Of a DNA stretch of 64,000 nt, positions 22,899 to 35,276 are shown in pieces. This stretch comes from Nilaparvata lugens (taxonomy: Eukaryota > Arthropoda > Insecta > Hemiptera > Delphacidae), in the NCBI RefSeq assembly GCF_014356525.2, contig NC_052518.1, positions 7,396,869 through 7,460,868 on the forward strand, given 5' to 3'. Below the pieces are notes generated by a model. That model made no database searches. It was not told where the DNA came from and saw only the letters and a list, made by a program, of their open reading frames with translations. A program made the position numbers and the translations under genes. Each line of letters opens with the position of its first letter. Positions within the stretch are counted from its first letter, which is position 1.

Positions 22899-23007
22899 CA
22901 GTGGCGTAACGTTCCCAAACCGGGCTCCCCCCAAAAAAATTTGGTTGGGATAGAGTTAGAGTCGATAAAATTATACAGAATAAGCAAGAAATTGATTGGG
23001 ATGTAGT
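22899..23007 (+). repeat. Duplicated end of the CAGTGGCGTAACG element
   Basis: Starts with CAGTGGCGTAACGTTCCCAA exactly 109 bp before the full element at 23008, including a copy of its left flank, so the left terminus and flank are tandemly duplicated. Confidence 0.7.
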
Positions 23008-24423
23008 CAGTGGCGTAACGTTTCCAAACCGGGCCCCCCAAAAAAAATTCGGACCCCTCTTCTAAAATCGTACCACATTCTCCAGCTACCTACTCCCTTA
23101 ATCCCAAGCATTAAACTCTAATGTGAACGTATATCTTTCATAAGTGAATTACATAGCTTAGTTGAAAAAATACAACTTGTTCTCGATTGAATTCTATAAT
23201 TCAAATCAAGAATTATGTTTTAAGCTACAAATATAGAATATAACCTTTAGAGCTAGAACTAGAGTTAGTAAGTAGTATCTAGTCTTAAGATTCATGAATT
23301 ATCAAAATAATAAAGATACTAATTTATAAAAACCTTTGAAAGAATAAGACTTTGATACGGTCAATACCACTTTTATTTATTCGAAAATTAATTCATAATT
23401 CAGTACCAGGTTTCATGGTAAAACCTACCACATCTTCAAGATGCAACTCAACTTAGTTCAGCTGAAGATGTGGTAGGTACCAATTTTCGAATAAATAAAA
23501 GTGGTATTGACAATATCAAAGTCTTATTCTTTAATTATGGAGAAATACCACAACATCTCATACCATACTATCAAATTATTAAAAACCTTTGATTTGATGT
23601 CTCCTACAAGCTACAAGCCTCCAAGTTCTGCAATCACTGCTTTCTGGGTACAGTAACACGATTCGAGAGGAACTGAACCACTGAATGCGAATGGGAATTG
23701 CAAATGAAATAATGAATTGAGTAAGCTATTATATAGTATTCATATTTACGGCGCCCCTGCCACACTATATGGTATATATGTTCAGGAATTCAATGGGAAA
23801 ATATGTCTTTCCTCCAATGCTTACTTAAAGATAGTAAATAAAGATAACGATCTACTTTAGAACCATTCTGACAATCTTTGTTTGAATCACAGAGAAAAGA
23901 AGAGTAAATCTTATCTATAAGTGGTTTGAATAGTCTCAGTCTGGATTGTCTCACCGGATGTATAAATTTTAATGATTTGTAAACAAACAACATTCCTAAT
24001 TTTTCAATAAGCTCACTCACTACCTTTGAATCTCTGTCAATGGAACTATAATTATTATTACGAGTAAATTTGAACAATGATTGTTTTTCTTTCTTGCCTT
24101 ATTCATTATTTTCTACTTGTATTCTCTTGATATTGATTTATAACCAGACTGATAACATTGTTCTATTGCATATTTCTTCTTACACAATGAATGAAACCTG
24201 TCATTCTCCACAATAAAACTTTTGCTTTTTTATCAAAAGTTACTTCCATGATTATTTTTTTTTTAAGTATGCAATATATAATTATCATTTCGGGCCCTAG
24301 CCCGGGCCCCCTAGACCGGATAATTTTATTTTTTCAGAAAACCTATATTAGCCTACATATTATCCGGGCCCTAGCGCGGGCCCCCCGCGCCATGGGGCAG
24401 CGGGGGTGTACGTTACGCCACTG
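23008..24423. mobile_element. hAT-like candidate, CAGTGGCGTAACG terminal repeats
   Basis: A 13-bp CAGTGGCGTAACG (23008-23020) is perfectly inverted at 24411-24423; subterminal CCGGGCCCC motifs follow both. The flanking 8-mers GATGTAGT and GTTGGAGT match at 6 of 8 bases, as expected for an aged hAT-type duplication. The interior holds Penelope-like inverted fragments and a 95-codon minus frame (23790-24077) with no recognised motif. Confidence 0.55.
23335..23545. mobile_element. Inverted Penelope-like ends with hammerhead-like core
   Basis: The arms ATTTTCGAATAAATAAAAGTGG are mirrored left and right. The minus strand at 23410-23440 reads TTGAAGAT, a GTGGTA/TACCAT stem, then GAAAC, which is close to the conserved hammerhead core including both sheared-pair halves. 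Confidence 0.55.
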
Positions 24424-24964
24424 GTTGGAGTTGAGAGCATAATAGAGCAGTCACTAGATTACAGTATAGAGCAGACTAGAGACAAGAAAATACTACAATG
24501 GAGACAGTTGAATATCTACCGACACCCTTGGAATAGGATACATGATATGGAATAAGATATGATTTGTTAGGATAAAGTGAGAAAAGAATAGTTGGATAGT
24601 TAGTAGAGTGCAGGATAGTTGTGTAGATGAGATTAGAAACGAGTAGAGTATACTACAGTGGAAACTTGTTGAATATGTACCGTCAGGACACCCTTGGAAT
24701 AGGGTAGATCTAGAATAAAATAGGATTGGTTAGGATCGAGTTGAGGAAATAATAGTACGGTAGTCAGTAGATTACATACAGTGCAGTAGTGTAAAGGAGA
24801 CTACAGTGGAATATTCTACAATGTACTGTTTATTACTACTGTTGAATATCTACTTCCAGGACATCTATAAAATGGATAGGATATGTATGAGTAAATTATA
24901 GTGGGGAAGATTACAGTTTACTAACATTTTCCCTCAAATATTACCCATAATTATTTATAATAGA

Positions 24965-25705
24965 CATAATAATTCTGTGGGTAGATGACACAAGTTGATA
25001 AGTCACATTCTTGACCATATTGAGTTATGCATAAATTATGGTTGTGTTCAGAAAAATTAGATCTATAAGATGGTATAACTAAATATGTTGTATCTCTGTA
25101 AATAGCTGAGATATAGGCCTTGCTCAAGCTTGATAGAGCATTTTCTTCCAATCCCTAAGTTGACAAATATTGATAAGTACATATATCTCAACACTCTTCT
25201 ACCAGTCTGTATTATAATCCAATTATCAAAAGATGGCAAAATTTGATAAGTGTATGTACTGGTAGACTATTATAAAATCTGAAAATTGATAACCTACATT
25301 GAGAACTACATTACCCATACAACTTTGCAAACAGTTCAAGTTTGATTAATACTTGTAAATAATATCAATTAATTGTTAAAAATATATTCAAATTTCTAAA
25401 TAATCGATTTTTAAGATATTTCCTATACTGTTACATTGTGATTTGAAACATATGGCAGATGGCAAAACATTATATATCTTACATCACTTGCAAAAATTCT
25501 CAATAGTTAATTTAAATAATAATGTTTTATTCCTTGATATTTCATATTTAAATAGTCAAAGATCAGCTGATTACATTGGTGTAAAATGGGTAAGAGAAAT
25601 AAGATAGATAATTTTTGCAGCTATGCCAAACTTTCAAATTGCTCTCCTGAAAATTTTACAAATCATGACTTATCAGCTTGTGTCATCTACCCACAGAATT
25701 ATTCT
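24965..25705. mobile_element. Inverted-repeat element, about 40-bp arms
   Basis: ATAATTCTGTGGGTAGATGA at the left is matched in inverse at 25666-25705, and both arms continue through CACAAGTTGATAAGTCA with few changes. The interior is AT-rich and without coding signal. Confidence 0.6.
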
Positions 25706-26582
25706 AGCAGTAATGTTACTTTCTTTTGAATAAACTATAAATATATAGCTACATTTAGCATCAACTTACTAATGCAATAAGTAAGTTCCCTTATATTGTT
25801 TTTCGTTTTCTTTGTTTATAATGTTTTTTGGAAATAAAGACTATAGAATTATCCACTGATATTACTACTCTGTCTTGCCACTGCCAATAACATTATTTAT
25901 TTATTCTGCGAATAGATCGAATATTGTATGCACCATCATTTATTGAAGTTCATTTCATGTGAACCTGATTCATTATAATATAGAATTACAAAAATGTTTA
26001 CACAATTGGAACATGTATCTTCGAAGAACTGTTGAATATTGACCAGGCACAGTCGATATTTCAGAGAGAACTCACAGATTTCTAGAAGCCACAATGTTTT
26101 TGTTTTGTTTTTAAATGCTGGGCGAACGTGTTTTGTTTTCATTTGTAGAACTTGTTACATTGGAAAATATAAAGTATAGTACTCTCTCTATAACGATATT
26201 AATATGGAGAAAATTTTTAAAGGTAGATATTGTGCTACTTGGTCTGCCTGACATCATCAAAATATACAATATTATATTATTCTCGATAAGTGTGAAATGT
26301 AGTCTATATTCAGGCTTCTGAAATCAACCTGAACAGTTTGAGCAATGATCCTGAATACCTTTAACTTTATTGCGTTTAAATAAAAGCATTAAAAATTGGA
26401 GGCCGTTAAAAAAACTGTTATTTTTGTGAACAGTGTTCGATAATTTGGTGTTTTCCGAGCTTATCGAGTGATGCCATTCCATAGTTATATTTATAAATAT
26501 ATAAATGATTAATATAATATTAATATATAAATATAATATAATATAATTTATATAAATAATTAATATAATGTTAATATATACA

Positions 26583-26775
26583 ATGGCATTGTCGCAAATT
26601 GAGACGCTGACATGACATGACGTGACGTGAGTCTGCTGGATGAGTTATTATATAATTATGATCATATAATGGCCACGCGTGTTAGCGTTGTCTCAATGTG
26701 ATAATTATAATAAGATCGTATGATATTAACTTGCGAAGCAGACTCACGTCGACTCATGTTTCAATTTGCGACAAG
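26583..26775. mobile_element. Foldback MITE with TTGTCGCAAATTGA ends
   Basis: TTGTCGCAAATTGA at the left is inverted at the right end. Inner segments with GTGAGTCTGCT and TATAATTATGATCATA also pair across the centre. Confidence 0.65.
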
Positions 26776-26874
26776 ATTAACATAAAATCCAAGAGATGTG
26801 AATTACATATCTCATCTATGATATTATTAATTGAGATCTCTCAGTCGTAATATTTGTAGTATCAATTTTAATAT

Positions 26875-27276
26875 TAGACCGAGCGAAGTGAGGTCTAAGA
26901 TTCAAGTCGACGGTTTGGCATTTCTCTTAATTTTTAAATTTTCAAATGTTGCGCATTTACGGCGAAACGCGGGGATAGATTTTCATGAAATTTGACAGGT
27001 ATATTGCTTTTTTAATTGCGCGTCGACGTATATACAAGGTTTTTGGAAATTTTGCATTTCAAGGATAATATAAAAGGAAAAAGGAACCTCCTTCATACGC
27101 CAATAGAGTAAAAATCAGACTATAGAATTATTCATCATAAATCAGCTGACAAGTGATTACACAGATGTGTGGAGAAGCCAGTCTATTACTGTATTTCCAT
27201 AAGGTCTATAGTTTCAATCAGGTACTTGTGGATGAGAATACTGCGTGAGGTCTACTGTTCACAGAACTACTAGTTA
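26875..27276 (+). mobile_element. CTAG-terminated element, short subfamily, copy 2
   Basis: GACCGAGCGAAGTGAGGTCT at the start and TTCACAGAACTACTAG followed by T at the end. The interior is nearly identical to 13811-14190 in inverse orientation. Confidence 0.75.
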
Positions 27277-27755
27277 GTTTTTTAGTATTTGGTATTTCTA
27301 CCGGTTGTAGTAGCTCTTTCAAGTAAAAGTCTTATTGAAAATGTACCATGCTATGTAAATAAGTCTAATACGAATTCAATAAACTGAGCTTCTTCCACTT
27401 AATTATTGATTTTGAAACAAATGAATTCGAAACACATAACTGAGATGTATTAAAAAATTAAATTTTTTCAACAATTTTTATCCACAACCATCAAACTTCC
27501 CACACTCTACTATTGCAATGATATGATTCAGATTTCTAGAAGTTTCATCTTACTTGATATTATTATAAAGAAGTTCTACTTGATAAGACAAGAAGTCCCC
27601 TACTCACAGATGAATGAATAGTCCAGCAGGTGGATTTCAAAAAAGTTTTATATTGTAATTCATAATCGTTCATCATGTTTTTTTCAAATAAATTCGTTTT
27701 GAATTGAATTCTAGATTAATTCTCGAAATATTAATGTGATCATTTAATTTCTAAA

Positions 27756-27992
27756 GGTGGATACAGACTTATGCGCCAAGAACACGCGCATTTCGCTTCT
27801 CATAAGCTGATACTATGTTTATTAAATCTCCATCATATCGTTTCTGTACATATATATAATAAGCATAGAATCAGCTGATGAGAAGTGAAATGTGCGTATT
27901 CGTGGCTGTACAACTGCATATATAATAAGCATAGAATCAGCTGATGTGAAGTGGAATGTGTGTGTTCGTGGCGCATAAGTGTGAACGCACTA
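27756..27992. mobile_element. Foldback with three CAGCTGATG...TTCGTGGC units
   Basis: GGTGGATACAGACTTATGCG at the left mirrors GCGCATAAGTGTGAACGCAC at the right. AATCAGCTGATG and GAAGTG.AATGTG repeat twice in direct and once in inverse orientation. A fragment of the same family lies near 19395-19470. Confidence 0.6.
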
Positions 27993-28194
27993 CAAGACTA
28001 GTCCACAAACTACAATTTTTTAAACAATGAGTTAAACCAAGCTTTAAGAATAGACCCATTTGTAATTGTAATTTTCTATGCTTTCATAAAAAGGAATAAA
28101 TTTCATTATTTCATTTCGTTTTGTGTTTGTTCATGCTCAGAATTGTTGTAATAATGGAATTCAAGTTTCATTACGAAGAGTTTTTAGGAACTAA

Positions 28195-28375
28195 ATCAAA
28201 TCTAATTTATTTTCCATTTTCAAGACAAAAATACAATTGAATAATAACATACTATTATGCAATATTGTATACTGCATACAATATAATGTAAAATATTACT
28301 ATAATACAATAAAGGAAAATACAATACAGGAAAAAAACCTGCTAAGGCATAAGCCTGAGCGCAGGTAAGTTGCAA
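28195..28375 (-). mobile_element. Non-LTR retroposon 3' end
   Basis: On the minus strand ACCTGCGCTCAGGCTTATGC is followed by CTTAGCAGG and then a T/A-rich tail with repeated ATACAAT motifs. 5'-truncated. Confidence 0.4.
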
Positions 28376-29214
28376 ATGAACTTATCTAGTGCATCTTAAT
28401 AATAGGAATATTTTATTATTTGTAATTATGATAAAGCTCAATGAAGATAATGGAAAAGAATGCTCAAAAAAGAGAAATATTGAGATGGAATGACCAAAAA
28501 CAGAGAAAAAACAAAAAGGAATGAAATGAAAAAAAACGACGACAATGCATTGATGAAAAAATTATTATTGATTGACAATGGAGAATATGATAAATATAAT
28601 AATTTACTGAGGGTAACGTGCCATGCATAACGGAAATGTGAAGGAAGGGAATATGGATTCGGAGACAATGTAATTCAATGTAACTACAGGTATTTTTTCG
28701 ATACAACATCATTATTAAACAAACGTTTTTAATGATACTCTACCTCGAGATACGAACTTTAACCCTAAAACGTTCCTCTGATTGTAAATAACGTAGTGCA
28801 TGTATTGAAAGGTTATACTATTAAGTGGTTAAGGTCGAAGATGCAATCGAATTATCAAATAGAAATAGTCATGAAAGAGATAAGTCGCCAAACAATGGTC
28901 TCACAGACTAGAGTTATTATAAAAAACACAGAGCGGACCAAATCCCACATCGCATTAAGAATGAATGTCTTATCAAGGTTCTAGTATTGACGTCGAGTAA
29001 ACATAATACTGGCAACAAAAACATTGTCAAATACTTGTTACACAGTATACGGTCGATAAAATTGTGCTATGAGTTCAAATGATTTTACAAACAATATCTT
29101 TGCTTCAAAATATAAGAGTTCACCTAACTCGTTCTTGAAAAATCTGGAAACACGAATTGAGTATGCGAAAACATTGAAAAACATTGTCGTTCGGCCCGAT
29201 TTCTAGAACACTTA

Positions 29215-29366
29215 GTGCCGGTTGCACAACAGCCGGTTAAATTTTAACCGTGATTAGTTCCACGAGAACCAATCAGAGAAGCCGTCTTATCAAGAAGGCC
29301 TCCTCTGATTGGTTCTCGTGAAATTAATCACGGTTAAAAATTAACCGGCTGTTGTGCAACCGGCAC
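29215..29366. mobile_element. CCGGTTGCACAA foldback MITE, copy 3
   Basis: The cleanest copy: GTGCCGGTTGCACAACAGCC is exactly inverted at the right end, and the arms pair over about 65 bp. Confidence 0.9.
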
Positions 29367-29402
29367 CTAATAAATCTAATGGATCATTAATCAATACAAT
29401 AA

Positions 29403-29630
29403 TAAAGGAACTGGCTTATACACGTACGACGTACGGGTTAGGAAAACTTTGTTTGACGCATCATCACGTCTGAACTACTGGACTGATTATCTTGAAATGT
29501 TGCATATAGATTCTTTATTAACCCGGGATGGTTATAGGCCTATTTTCAATTCTTCAAGATTTCATTACGTCAAGTTTTCAGTTTGTCAAGTTTCAAAATA
29601 GACCCTTGCGGAGCACGGGTTACCTGCTAG
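29403..29630 (+). mobile_element. Helitron-like copy with 3' hairpin and CTAG end
   Basis: The 3' end has the stem ACCCTTGC/GCACGGGT (29602-29620, one mismatch), then TACCTG and CTAG followed by T. This is the Helitron terminus layout. The body has GACGCATCATCACGTCTGAA. No RepHel coding region, so nonautonomous. Confidence 0.6.
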
Positions 29631-29634
29631 TCTA

Positions 29635-29899
29635 TGATAAATTGTAGGTTCAATAGTCCATTAGATTAATAAATGTCCAAGAAACCGGGCCTAGGACTAA
29701 TTTCCATTAAAATGTATAGATTCGCTCTTAGCATGAACCACGTGATCTGAAACTACTTGTCTGTCTTTAATAAATTATAGGTTCAATAGTCCATTAGATT
29801 AATAAATGTCCAAGAAACCGGGCCTAGGACTAATTTCCATTAAAATGTATAGATTCGCTCTTAGCATGAACCACGTGATCTGAAACTACTTGTCTGTCC
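29635..29899. repeat. 133-bp tandem duplication next to the Helitron-like end
   Basis: Two nearly identical units carrying GGTTCAATAGTCCATTAGAT, AGAAACCGGGCCTAGGACTA and GCATGAACCACGTGATCTGA. A related single piece follows the Helitron-like end at 41828-41903. Confidence 0.9.
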
Positions 29900-30488
29900 T
29901 ATTTGAGAGTTAAAACATAGAGTAAAGACACAGTTTACATGTAGTAGTCATTCAAACTATTCAAATTATAGACATGAATACAAAAAGCATATAAGCTACA
30001 ATTATTTACAAAGTATTAATACAAGTGGTTGATTATTTCATTTTTTTATATCTGGTTAAAGGTTGTGATGACTTTTAAACTGACGGTAAAGTCAATGCAA
30101 TTTCGATGCTGCATATAGTATGAACCCAATTCATGAATACGTGACAAAGTGAGCCCCATGAAGTAAACTAATTTTGTTGAAACGTTGATATTATACACAT
30201 AAATTGGAGTAGATTATTTTTTGAGAGGTGTCTACCATTGCAAACTAATCAACATAGATCAATTCATCGAATCAATAGGCAAATATATGCATCACACATT
30301 ATAATCATCACATATTTCGAATACTCAATTTTATTTTTAGGGATACTGAAATTATTGAAACAATAGATGTTACATTTGATAATGGCTCTTGAAGTGTTGA
30401 GACTAGTTGTATTGAGTTGTATTTATTTTATTTTTTGTTGTCATCATACCCATCGATATACATTATATACTATTACATTACTTATACA

Positions 30489-30779
30489 TTATTATTTATT
30501 TTATTTATTTTATTTATTTTTTATTTTATTTATTTATTTTATTTATTTTATTTATTTTATTTATTTTATTTATTTTATTCATTTTATTTATTTTATTTAT
30601 TTTATTTATTTTATTTATTTTATTTATTTTATTTATTTTATTTATTTTATTTTATTTTATTTATTTTATTTATTTTATTTATTTTATTTATTTTATTTAT
30701 TTTATTTATTTTATTTATTTTATTTATTTTATTTATTTTATTTATTTTATTTATTTTATTTATTTCATTTATTTTTATT
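30489..30779. repeat. (TTTATTTTA)n microsatellite, about 30 units
   Basis: A 9-bp period with few interruptions. Because 9 is a multiple of 3 and two plus-strand frames lack stops, it creates spurious 130-150-codon frames of Phe-Ile-Leu or Tyr-Leu-Phe repeats. Confidence 0.97.
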
Positions 30780-30940
30780 TATACATTATATACTATTTCT
30801 TACTCCTCAATATGAATAGCAAACTGAAGTGTTTGTTGAATCTAGATAGTAAGTACAGTAAGATATACGATTCTAATTTTCTATCTGTTTTGTTACTCGT
30901 CGCCAACACACAAACCAATAAGGTTTTGCTGTAAACGCCA

Positions 30941-31220
30941 ATTAATGAATAATTTATTATTAAACGAAAATCCCAATTAAATGTTGTAAATCACCTCAAA
31001 GACTTCTCCCACTGCAAATATTAACAACAGGGTAAACAGCTAGATGGAAATCCGATGAGCGCTAAACTATACAAAAATTCCCCGGTTGACAAATAATTTT
31101 TGTCATAGGATTTCCATCTAGCTGTTTACCCTGTTGTTAATATTTGCAGTAGCAGGAATCTTCGGGGTGAATTACAGCATTTAATTTGGATTTTCGTTTA
31201 ATAATAAATTATTCATTAAT
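30941..31220. mobile_element. AAACGAAAATCC foldback MITE, complete copy
   Basis: ATTAATGAATAATTTATTAT at the left is exactly inverted at the right. Pairing continues through AAACGAAAATCC, GCAGTAGCAGGAATCTTC (diverged) and AACAGGGTAAACAGCTAGAT over about 120 bp per arm. Confidence 0.88.
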
Positions 31221-31599
31221 TAGTATGAACGAACGCAACTTCCAATTTATTTCCAATTAATTATAAAAAAATTAAATTATTATGTATTTTTTGTACTTCT
31301 TAAAAAATATATGATGTATCACTTTTGTGTAGTATTTTGAGGCAATAAAATTTTATTTGATTTGTGATAAAATAAAAAGGGTACTTGGTAACTTTAATTG
31401 TGTTTCAATTATCACATATTTATATGTGATAAACACATGTGAATAGAATGATAAACACACATAATTAATAATAATTATCAATTAATAGAAGTTTTCGTGT
31501 AGAAAATTAACATTGAATAGGAGAATTCACAAACGTACCGATCAGATGATTTGTTTCTTACTTGACGGTTCATTTAGACCACAAGTTTCTTAAAAAGCG

Positions 31600-31720
31600 T
31601 GTCTCACTCTCTTCCCTATCACACTTTCCCGATCGACTATTTCACTCTTCGTGAGACTCTCTCTGTCTTTCCCCCCACACACTCTCAAAGTATATCTCTC
31701 TCTCACCAAAATATACACAT
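31600..31720. repeat. CT-rich tract
   Basis: A pyrimidine-rich stretch with TCTCTC runs; overlapping frames on both strands are compositional. A smaller CT cluster lies at 31825-31860. Confidence 0.6.
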
Positions 31721-32695
31721 ACTCACATGCGGTACCATGACATACAGACACAAGTTGGTGTTTCTTTTTAATGTTATGTGTCCTCATATGAGGTGGTTGG
31801 CAATGAGAATAATAGCTGGTCCCTCACTCTCTCTCTCACTGAACCCTCTCTTTCTCCTTCGCACTTGACTTGTGCATATAATAATATATGTTTATTGCAG
31901 ATGCATAATATGCCCTGGGTTCGGCTACTATACATTTATTATATAATGTACAGTATAATTATACAGCCAATCTTTTAACAGATGCTCCTCACTACATAAA
32001 TCATTTGCTCATTTTCTGTTGGTTGCAGTCACTTGTCACTTCTCTCACTCTCTCTCGTATTTCGAATAGCATGCCATTCTCTCTTTCATCAGTGTCCACT
32101 CTCCTTGTTTAAGGAGGCACGAGCGTCTGATACCGTATTCACCGTATTTTGCTAATATAATGAAATGTAATAAGTAGACCTAACCAAGAAGAATGAAGAG
32201 ATTGATTCAAACGTTATTATATAGTGAAATATTCGAGGAAAGCAGCAAAGCCCAAAATTCAATATTGAAAAAAAGACTAGCGAATCTTGAAACTTTTCAT
32301 CAACCTGTCGAAATTTGTACTTCTTCATGTACATTGTCAGCCTAAGCCAATATCTGTCGATATGAACTATAAAATAGTGAGTATATTAGTAAGTGGGTAT
32401 CAATAGTGATGGGAGTATTTTATAGTAAGTATCGATGAATGACTGGGCCAAGTGATAAGCTACTAGTAATTTCTGTGGAAAAAAAATCACTGATTATTCA
32501 GAAATCAGTGTTTCGACCCATCTCACTTATTGCTGGATAATTCCCATGAACCATTACGTATATTTCTGAAACTATTCTTGTAGTGAACCATAACGTATAT
32601 TTCAGTTAAAAATCAACTATCCAAACATGTTGAATTCAACTAAATGTTTGGGATAGGTGGAAGTTAGTATGAAAGACGGAATTAAACGGACTTTT

Positions 32696-33371
32696 CGACC
32701 GAGCGAAGTGAGATCTAAGATTCAAGTCGATGGTTTTGCATTTCTCTTTATGTTTATATGTTCCGCATTTACGGCGAAACGAAGCGATAGATTTTCAAGA
32801 AATTTGACATGAATGTTCCTTTTTGAATTTCTCGTCGACCTATATATAAGGTTTTTTTTTAAATTTTGTATTTCAAGAATGATACTAAAGGAAAAGGAGT
32901 CTCCTTCGAACGTCAACATTACCGTAAAAATCAGGCTATAGAATATTATTCATCATAAATCAGCCGTCGAGTGGATTATTGATTGCATGCAATGACGCAT
33001 GCAATTAATATCTCAATGTAACTTGGTGAAAAATCAGCTGTCGTGTGGACTATTAATTGCAAGCAATGAGGCATGCAATTGATAACTCGAAGTAGCATAT
33101 TATTTTCACCCGAATTTTCTCTGCTTTCAAATCGGTAAGCTTTTGATGATAGTAGCATAGTTGTTTATAACAAATTATTAGCATTGTAATGCTAATAATT
33201 AAAATTAATATTAATAATTATTGTCGATACAACAACCCAAACAGCTATTAGCTGTTTACACACCGATGTCTCGCCGATACGTCAGGACAGGACATAATTC
33301 ACTCTTATGGACAGTAGAGAAGGCTGTGGTTTTAATTGCGCGAGGTCTACTGTTCACAGAACTACTAGTAT
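32696..33371 (+). mobile_element. CTAG-terminated element, long subfamily, copy 3
   Basis: Same ends as 26875-27276 but about 675 bp. The extra segment has two or three units with GCATGCAATGACGCATGCAA and TCAGCTGTCG, then CAACAACCCAAACAGC and GTCAGGACAGGACA. Confidence 0.7.
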
Positions 33372-34199
33372 AAACGGATATGCAGCAGATATTGAGCCAT
33401 AAAAATCACGTTTTCCATTATATTTTGCAATGATATAAAATTCACTACTTTCAGAAACTTTTTCTAATCCCATTGAATCTATCAATTTGAATGATAATTG
33501 AATGTCAATTTCACATTAGTAGAGAATATTCCGAGAGGAAATGTAAGATACGATCAAGATTTCATGATAAATAAAGCTAACTCTAAATATACAGAGTTAC
33601 TATGGTTTGTTATCTCTCATAATATCTTGTTCATCACAAGTGTACAATTTTGTTGATTAAATTGTAATAAATATTGGATTGAAATGAAGGCTTCATTAAC
33701 AGAATGTACACTAGTGATCAAACAAGAAATAAGAGAATATGGTGACTGCTGCATATTTAAAGTCAGCTGTATTTATAATATCAATCTTTATCATATCAAA
33801 GACTCTTTGATATCTTTATCATATCAGTCTTTGTCATATCAAAGACTAATGAAAATAGTCAACGAATTCATAAAATGGTGTATAACGGAAATATATGTGT
33901 AAACTGGTTTTTTATGAGGGAAATCATCGTTTTTCTCATCCTTCTTGGTGGGGGGGGGGTTTACGTAGGATATATGTTTATGTTGTACCTCTTTATAATA
34001 TTATCAGATATATATGATATACATCTCCGTAATTAATAAATATTATTCACATTACTGATTCTGATATCGGAGATAAAATATAATAAGTCTTATAAATCTT
34101 CTCTCTGCTGATGTACAGTAATGCAGTAGTTATAGAGATACTGTAGCCTACTGTGGGTTGTGGGACTACCTGCATCTGCCCTGTCCTGAGACACCGGCT

Positions 34200-34470
34200 A
34201 AAGCGTAGTAGTTGCATCTCTTTTCAATTCTCTCTCACGCCCTCTCTCTTTTCTCCCTCGTGCTCTCACACTCACTCATTTCGTCACCTAACTGACCGTC
34301 TCTCTTCTAACACCAACCAGGGCTGAGAGAGACAGACAGAAAGAGAAACCATGAGAAGATCTCCTTCAACCTCTGCGAAGATCACTTTTGTGTGTCTAGT
34401 ATTTTTCATCTTTTTCTTTTTCTTCTGTTCTCTTTCTGAGCTGGCTGTGTAGTGTGTACTGTGGAACAGT
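34200..34470. repeat. CT-rich tract near the candidate first exon
   Basis: TCTCTC and TTTTTC runs with an inverse GA patch at 34325-34350. No gene signal. Confidence 0.55.
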
Positions 34471-34924
34471 CAACCGAAAACCCATTCCTAATAAAATATA
34501 GCTAACTTTCAAATTGACTACTGTGTGAATGCTTCTCTCCGTCAAAACTTCAGAAAGTCATATAAAGTCATTAATACATTGAGTACTAGTAACAGTTATA
34601 TTCAATTGAAAAAATTATGTTCACTTCAATTTTCTACTTTTGCAGCAGAAGATCTTTCTCAAACCTATTTATAATAATTAACTTCATAATTGTATCAGTT
34701 CAAATGGGTTCCTGACACCCGAAAATACCCCAGTCAGTAAGTTAACTAAATCGATTATTTCCATCAATAAATGACAGCATGTAGATGTTTAGAACAACAA
34801 AATAGAGTGGTAATACATCTCAGTTGGAAATCATCATCTGACACATCTCAAATCATATCATGAGAGTCGTCTTATTAATCATATCAGTATATCAAACGTC
34901 ATATCAACAAATCATACCAACATA

Positions 34925-35055
34925 TGACATTCATATCAAGATGGACACACCATATGACAAGTTAAATAAGAAGTACCAGACACTAAAATGTTATATATAC
35001 ACATCTGAAACATCATATGACAAATTAAATAACATGTACCAGACTCTAAAATAAT
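34925..35055. repeat. Two-copy direct repeat of about 65 bp
   Basis: CATATGACAAGTTAAATAAG and CATATGACAAATTAAATAAC each precede TACCAGAC.CTAAAAT. It lies in the first intron about 190 bp from the candidate ATG exon. Confidence 0.75.
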
Positions 35056-35240
35056 AAGAAAACAAAGATAAAACAACATTACCATCAATTCTACAGACTC
35101 TAAAATGTTGAATACTGTATAATTGAAAAATGTCATCATAACGTGATATGTAGTGTGATTGATGAATTATTGATTCACGAAATGAAGTGTGAGTCACCTG
35201 GAAATGTTAAAATGTGAAATGTTCTATGTTTAAAGCTTAC

Positions 35241-35276
35241 CTTCGTGGGAATGGAGTGCTTCCGTTTGCTAGCCAT
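35241..35276 (-). CDS. Candidate initiator exon, MASKRKHSIPTK, of the same gene
   Basis: On the minus strand, AGAAATGG (A at -3, G at +4, a good Kozak context) opens 12 codons, MASKRKHSIPTK, followed at once by the donor GTAAGC. The exon ends in phase 0, which fits the phase-0 start of the exon at 14707-14761. The basic start could act as a nuclear localisation signal. Full-length vertebrate NOL4 proteins have a long N-terminal domain absent here, so this may be the first coding exon of a short isoform from an internal promoter. It could also belong to a different transcript. Transcribed untranslated sequence should continue rightward of 35276; an acceptor-like CACCTGCAG lies just upstream of the ATG, so the 5' UTR itself may be spliced. 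Confidence 0.6.

Larger units (their letters stand above)
21780..24790. repeat. Dispersed degenerate repeats around the foldback and hAT-like elements
   Basis: The motifs GTCAGTAGATTACAGTA, AGAGGAGACTAGAGAC and CCTTGGAATAGGATAGAT recur in the same order at about 21800, 22700, 24450, 24600 and 24760. They are remains of a long-period tandem array into which the other elements inserted. Confidence 0.65.
14762..35240 (-). other. Large intron (about 20.5 kb) of the NOL4-like gene
   Basis: The interval between the candidate ATG exon and the next exon with matching phase. It contains many mobile elements and satellites listed separately. Further exons whose length is a multiple of three could be hidden here; I looked for donor-like sites next to GC-richer segments and found none convincing. 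One weak candidate near 21600-21680 has a stop codon in the needed frame. Confidence 0.5.

Noticed and set aside
30367..30819. 150- and 132-codon frames resembling membrane proteins
   Set aside because: Translation of the (TTTATTTTA)n microsatellite.
34860..35054. Plus-strand frame over the CATATGACAAGTTAAAT repeats
   Set aside because: Created by the two-copy direct repeat; opposite strand to the supported gene.
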